From assembly GCA_024278155.1 (NCBI GenBank), contig JAJRTT010000252.1, positions 1-10,831 on the forward strand: a stretch of 10,831 bases of DNA, read 5' to 3'. This document shows, one piece after another, positions 6,479-10,831 of this stretch. Within the stretch, counting starts at the first letter, position 1, and every line of letters begins with the position of its first letter. The notes below the pieces were generated by a model. The model was not told where the DNA came from, ran no database searches, and saw only the letters and a program-made list of their open reading frames with translations. The stretch is from Bacteroidota bacterium. GTDB taxonomy: Bacteria > Bacteroidota > Bacteroidia > Bacteroidales > JAADJA01. The translations under genes were made by a program, and so were the position numbers.

Positions 6479-6504
6479 TCCAGTTGGTGTTGTCACCAAT
6501 TGGA
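6479..6504. repeat. Hairpin with GGTGTTGTCACC core (copy 1)
   Basis: TCCAGTTGGTG (6479-6489) pairs with CACCAATTGGA (6494-6504) around TTGT, giving 11 bp with one G-T pair. The 12-bp core GGTGTTGTCACC (6486-6497) recurs at 6587-6598. No T tract follows directly. Confidence 0.8.
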
Positions 6505-6573
6505 AATAACCCCACACATCCAATAAAATAATTTTCCCAACTCCCGTTATTATTTTATACTTTTATTTTTTTC

Positions 6574-6610
6574 TTTGCCCCGGGTCGGTGTTGTCACCGA
6601 ACAGGGCAAA
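6574..6610. repeat. Two-tier hairpin with GGTGTTGTCACC core (copy 2), upstream of the macroglobulin gene
   Basis: The inner stem TCGGTG (6585-6590) and CACCGA (6595-6600) closes the same TTGT loop as the hairpin at 6479-6504. An outer stem TTTGCCC (6574-6580) and GGGCAAA (6604-6610) is perfect, separated by an internal loop of CGGG opposite ACA. It ends 28 bases before the ATG at 6639. If transcription starts upstream of it, the hairpin would sit in the leader of the next gene. T-rich sequence (about 6561-6573) precedes rather than follows it. Confidence 0.8.
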
Positions 6611-6638
6611 ATTTCACCTGTCCCAAAAACAAAACCGT

Positions 6639-9600
6639 ATGAACAGAATCAAGTTATTGCCCATCACATTGGCCGCCTTGGCCATTATTGTCCTTTTCTC
6701 CTGCGGAACCCGCGATTCCAAGAAACCTAAAAAAATCAACCCTGAATTTCGGAATTACATTAGTGCATTTACATCAGGTGTGATATCAGCTGAATCTGTG
6801 ATTAAAGTCAAATTGCATGATAAGGTTTCCAATGAACTGAAAGTGGGCGAACAACTTGATATGGATTTGTTCAACTTTTCACCTAAATTAAAAGGTGCCG
6901 CTTTTTTGGTAAACGAAAAGAGCATTGAGTTCAGGCCTGAAGAACCTTTGGTTTCCGGACAAACTTATGATGCTGAATTCAACCTGTTTAAGCTATTCAA
7001 TGTGAATAATGACTTGAAGGTGTTTGAATTCCAGTTCCGGACAATTGACCGTTCATTTAATGTGGTGAAAGGGGAGTTTGGCCCCTACGATAACAAAAAC
7101 CTGGCCCTTAACCAACTCTCCGGTTATGTCTCTTTAACGGATGTTATGAAACTCAAAGATGTGGAAAAACTCCTCATGGCAAAATACAATGGAAAGCTAT
7201 TTCCCATTAGCTGGCAGGATGACGGACATGTGAAAAGGTTTCCTTTTACGGTTGACAGTATTCCCCGTACGGATGAAAAAGGCCAACTCGTACTTGTTTG
7301 GGACGGAAAACCTTTGGAAATAAAATCCCGGGGTTCCGATACTACCTTTATACCTTCCCTTGCCGATTTTACGGTCATGGACATCAAGGTGGTACAGCAG
7401 CCCGAACAATATTTCTCCATTCAATTTTCCGATCCGTTATTGCACGATCAAAACCTGGACGGCCTGATCCATTTTGAAAAAGGGGGCAAATTAAAACTGG
7501 ACATCGAAAACAACATTCTTAAAGCTTATCCCCCTGAGCGGTTAACGGGGGCAAAGACCGTTATTGTCGAAACAGGCATAAAAAACCTTTACGGCTATAA
7601 GATGAAGGACACCTGGACGATGGAAATTTCTTTTGAAAAGGTAAAACCCGCCATTGAACTGATCGGAAAGGGAAATATAATCCCAAGCTCGGATGGGCTA
7701 ATATTCCCGTTCAGGGCCGTAAACCTAAATGCAGTAGACGTGAAAGTCGTGAAGATATTTGAAGAAAACATCATGCAGTTTTTCCAGGAAAACAATTTAA
7801 GCGGAAGTTCAGAAATCAAAAGGGTTGGCCGACCCATCCATAAAGAAAAAATATCACTCACAAGCAATCCGGCCCTTGATTTGGGGAAATGGAACTCATT
7901 TTCCATCGACCTGACAAATATTATCAAAGACGATCCGGGCGCGATTTATCAGGTCGAACTATCTTTCCGTAAGGAATACTCCCTTTTCAATTGCAACGGG
8001 ACAAAAGGGGAAGAGGGATCGTTAAGCGGCACAGATAAACTGGAAATAAGCGAAAGTGAAATGAATTACTGGGACAACCCTGATTATTATTGGTATTCCT
8101 ATTATCCCAAAGGCTTTTCCTGGGACAAAAAGGACGACCCCTGCAATATTTCCTATTATTATTCCGATCGTTGGGTAAAAAGAAATGTGATTTCGTCCAA
8201 TCTTGGTATTCTCGCCAAAGGGGGAAGCGACCATAAAATGCGGTTTGTAGTTACGGATCTTCGTACAACGGAACCACTTGACAATGTTGTTGTTGAGCTA
8301 TACAATTATCAGCAACAGAAGATAGGTGAGATAAAAACAAATGCTGAAGGCATGGCAGAAATTGACCTGCTCCAGAAGCCTTTCCTCCTTGTGGCCAAAA
8401 AGGGATCCGACAAAGCTTATCTCCGTCTGGACGATGGCTCTTCGCTTTCGGCAAGCATGTTCAACGTGAGCGGCAAAAGGGTGCAAAAGGGTATCAAAGG
8501 CTACATATATGGCGAACGTGGGGTTTGGCGGCCCGGCGATACTTTGTTCCTCACATTCATTATGGAGGATAAAAACAAAACGCTCCCTTCGGAACACCCG
8601 GTTTCATTTGAACTTAAAAACCCTGCCGGACAAGTGGTTTCACATCGGGTGAAAATGAAAGGGGTGAATGGCTTTTATCAATTTACCGTAAAAACAGAAC
8701 CCGATGTGCCAACGGGTAGCTGGATTGCAAAAGTGGAAGTGGGCGGAGTGGTGTTCACAAAACGCATCCGTATCGAAACCGTAAAGCCCAATCGCTTAAA
8801 GCTGAAGCTGGATTTTGGAACAGAGAGGTTATCGGTTTCCGATAAAAACAAATACGTTGATTTAACGGTGAAATGGCTGCATGGTGCAATTGCGGGGAAT
8901 CTAAAAGCAAATGTGACCGTTACCTTGAAAAATGCCCGCACATCTTTTGAAAATTTCAAAGGCTATCATTTTAGCGATCCCACCAAAAGTTTTTATGCAG
9001 ACGAAGAGGTGGTTTTTGAAGGCAAAACAAATGAACTCGGTAAGGCAAAAGTGAAAGCCGATCTTGGTGTTCATACCAATGCCCCGGGGATGCTCAAAGC
9101 CGAGTTTATGGTGAGGGCATTTGAGGAAGGTGGTGACTTTAGTACCGATTTCTTTTCGATACCTTATGCACCTTACCAGGTATTTGTGGGGATAAAACTC
9201 CCAAAAGGGGACGATTACGGTACGCTCACCACCGATTCGACCTATACTGCCGAAGTGGTGACCGTGGATTCAGATGGGAACCCGGTTTCTGTTTCTGGCC
9301 TGAATGTGTATATGCACAAAATCCGTTGGCGTTGGTGGTGGGATGTTTCCAATGAATATCTTGGAAATTATTCTGGCAGGTATTCCCGTGATAAAATTAT
9401 GTCGAAAACAATTTCGACTAAAAATGGCAAGGGCAAATTCTCCTTTAAAGTGGATTATCCCGATTGGGGAAGGTTTATGTTGCGCATAGTCGATCCGATG
9501 GGAGGACATGCAACAGGGGTTCGGTTTTATGCCGATTGGCCCGATTGGGTGAGCCGCTCAAACAGGCCTTCCCCCGGTGGTGCGGCCATTCTTGCCTTTT

Positions 9601-10831
9601 CCACTGACAAGGATAAATACCAGGTCGGCGATATGGCCACTGTTACCATCCCGACTTCCGGGAAGGGAAGGGCTTTGGTAAGCATCGAAAATGGTTCAAA
9701 AATAGTGGATGCCTATTGGGTACTTCCGGAAGAAGAGACAACTGAAACGCAATTCAACTTTGCAATAACAGAAGAAATGTGCCCCAATGTTTACGTAAAT
9801 GTCACCTACATCCAGCCCCATGCGCAAACAGCCAATGATTTGCCCATAAGGCTTTACGGAATTGTCCCCATTGAAGTGGAAGACCCGGGCACTATCCTTT
9901 CCCCTCAAATTAAAATGCCCGAAGAATTGAAACCGGAGAAGGAGTTTACCATCAAGGTTTCCGAAAAGGACAATAAACCGATGACCTATACAATTGCCGT
10001 AGTTGATGACGGGCTTTTGGATTTAACACGTTTCAAAACACCGGATCCATGGTCCGCCTTTTTTGCCCATGAGGCATTGGGTGTAAAAACCTGGGATATT
10101 TATGATTATGTATTGGGGGCTTACGGTGGCAAGATGGAAAAGCTATTTGCCATCGGTGGTGATGAGGGTGCTTTGGAAAAAGGGAAACAAAAAGCAAATC
10201 GTTTCAAACCCGTTGTGATGTTCCTCGGGCCTTTTGAGTTGAAAGGTGGCTCACAAAGCAATACTTTTAAAATGCCCCGCTATTCAGGTTCTGTGCGAAC
10301 CATGGTGATCGCCGGGAATGGGGAAGCTTACGGTTTTGCCGAAAAAACCACCCCTGTCAGGAACCCATTGATGATCCTGGCAACCTTGCCACGGGTGTTA
10401 GGCCCCGGCGAAACCGTTAAACTACCTGTTACGGTTTTTGCCATGAAGGAAAACGTGAAGAACGTGAAAATATCATTGCAAGCCAATGACATCTTTGAAA
10501 TCCAGGGAGGAAACGAACAATCCATCTCCTTTGAAAAAACAGGTGACAAGGTCATTAATTTTGATTTGAAAGTGGCCGAACGGATAGGGATTGGAAAAGT
10601 AATCCTTGTTGCCACAAGCGGAAAAGAGAAAGCAACATATGATATTGAGCTCGACATTCGAAATCCCAATCCACCGGTCACGGAATATGTTGAAGGGGTT
10701 GTGCGACCCGGTGAAAGCTGGGAAAAAGAATACTCACCCGTAGGTATCGAAGGGACCAACGAAGGCCTGATCGAAATTTCCGGTATCCCGCCCATTGATT
10801 TCGGGAAACGCCTGAAATACCTCACACAATA
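6639..10831 (+). CDS. Alpha-2-macroglobulin family lipoprotein, N-terminal 1397 residues (runs off the right edge)
   Basis: The frame is open without interruption from ATG 6639 to the window end. The product should be an envelope-anchored protease trap. Residues 1-22 are a lipoprotein signal with lipobox LFSC, C22 being the lipidated residue. Macroglobulin-like beta domains follow. A tyrosine- and tryptophan-rich insertion lies near 475-515 (NYWDNPDYYWYSYYP). YGERGVWRPGDTLFLTF (about 624-640) is the strongest family motif, equivalent to the YxxRPxYRPGDT motif of macroglobulin domains. VVDDGLLDLTRFKTPDPW (about 1121-1138) is the usual sequence near the bait region. AYGFAEKTTPVRNPL and LPRVLGPGE (about 1230-1255) mark the following domain. 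The last codons read PPIDFGKRLKYLTQ. In relatives this leads into the thioester segment (PHGC-x-EQ), which lies just outside the window. Family members of this type reach about 1800-1900 residues, so roughly a quarter is missing. The gene starts 196 bases after the amidohydrolase stop, with hairpins between, so an operon is doubtful. Confidence 0.93.
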   Translation, partial: MNRIKLLPITLAALAIIVLFSCGTRDSKKPKKINPEFRNYISAFTSGVISAESVIKVKLHDKVSNELKVGEQLDMDLFNFSPKLKGAAFLVNEKSIEFRPEEPLVSGQTYDAEFNLFKLFNVNNDLKVFEFQFRTIDRSFNVVKGEFGPYDNKNLALNQLSGYVSLTDVMKLKDVEKLLMAKYNGKLFPISWQDDGHVKRFPFTVDSIPRTDEKGQLVLVWDGKPLEIKSRGSDTTFIPSLADFTVMDIKVVQQPEQYFSIQFSDPLLHDQNLDGLIHFEKGGKLKLDIENNILKAYPPERLTGAKTVIVETGIKNLYGYKMKDTWTMEISFEKVKPAIELIGKGNIIPSSDGLIFPFRAVNLNAVDVKVVKIFEENIMQFFQENNLSGSSEIKRVGRPIHKEKISLTSNPALDLGKWNSFSIDLTNIIKDDPGAIYQVELSFRKEYSLFNCNGTKGEEGSLSGTDKLEISESEMNYWDNPDYYWYSYYPKGFSWDKKDDPCNISYYYSDRWVKRNVISSNLGILAKGGSDHKMRFVVTDLRTTEPLDNVVVELYNYQQQKIGEIKTNAEGMAEIDLLQKPFLLVAKKGSDKAYLRLDDGSSLSASMFNVSGKRVQKGIKGYIYGERGVWRPGDTLFLTFIMEDKNKTLPSEHPVSFELKNPAGQVVSHRVKMKGVNGFYQFTVKTEPDVPTGSWIAKVEVGGVVFTKRIRIETVKPNRLKLKLDFGTERLSVSDKNKYVDLTVKWLHGAIAGNLKANVTVTLKNARTSFENFKGYHFSDPTKSFYADEEVVFEGKTNELGKAKVKADLGVHTNAPGMLKAEFMVRAFEEGGDFSTDFFSIPYAPYQVFVGIKLPKGDDYGTLTTDSTYTAEVVTVDSDGNPVSVSGLNVYMHKIRWRWWWDVSNEYLGNYSGRYSRDKIMSKTISTKNGKGKFSFKVDYPDWGRFMLRIVDPMGGHATGVRFYADWPDWVSRSNRPSPGGAAILAFSTDKDKYQVGDMATVTIPTSGKGRALVSIENGSKIVDAYWVLPEEETTETQFNFAITEEMCPNVYVNVTYIQPHAQTANDLPIRLYGIVPIEVEDPGTILSPQIKMPEELKPEKEFTIKVSEKDNKPMTYTIAVVDDGLLDLTRFKTPDPWSAFFAHEALGVKTWDIYDYVLGAYGGKMEKLFAIGGDEGALEKGKQKANRFKPVVMFLGPFELKGGSQSNTFKMPRYSGSVRTMVIAGNGEAYGFAEKTTPVRNPLMILATLPRVLGPGETVKLPVTVFAMKENVKNVKISLQANDIFEIQGGNEQSISFEKTGDKVINFDLKVAERIGIGKVILVATSGKEKATYDIELDIRNPNPPVTEYVEGVVRPGESWEKEYSPVGIEGTNEGLIEISGIPPIDFGKRLKYLTQ

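Overview
The window looks like a chromosomal segment from a member of the Bacteroidota. Three things point there. Promoter -7 boxes fit the phylum's TAnnTTTG pattern in front of several genes. The M14 peptidase ends in a type IX secretion C-terminal sorting domain. A large lipoprotein of the alpha-2-macroglobulin family of the kind common in this phylum fills the right end. I cannot place the organism below phylum.

Layout from left to right. The 5' part of an MFS transporter runs leftward out of the window (1-362). Divergent from it is a 764-residue secreted zinc carboxypeptidase with a transthyretin-like domain, a PKD domain, a CUB domain and a type IX sorting tail (560-2854). A strong bidirectional terminator (2962-2997) separates it from the convergent RNase P RNA gene rnpB, which occupies about 3008-3594 on the minus strand. 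Open reading frames that cross rnpB are artefacts. Upstream of rnpB on the same strand are two overlapping genes for small membrane proteins of unknown function (3657-4175 and 4165-4455). After an AT-rich gap, a rightward exported amidohydrolase of the YtcJ type (4811-6442) follows a good -7 box. A cluster of three hairpins (6446-6610) separates it from the alpha-2-macroglobulin-like lipoprotein gene, which starts at 6639 and is still open at the right edge, just before the place where the family's thioester region would be expected.

The most unusual object is rnpB. The conserved core is easy to follow: the GAGGAAAGTCGGG region, CAGAGA, the P13 hairpin, the AAGGCCAAATA region and closing P1 strands. 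The arm corresponding to P12 is enlarged by roughly 190 nt compared with E. coli. The extra sequence is built from four tandem units of 27-28 bp, a GC-rich palindrome and an 11-bp inverted repeat. It resembles in principle the tandem-repeat insertions described in rnpB of heterocyst-forming cyanobacteria. The putative L15 loop also reads AUAAGGG where E. coli has AUAAGGU.

Functionally the protein-coding genes lean toward the cell envelope: peptide or solute uptake, an exported peptidase, an exported amidohydrolase and a protease-trapping lipoprotein. There is no sign that they form one operon, and I see no clear defence system, phage, insertion sequence or CRISPR array.
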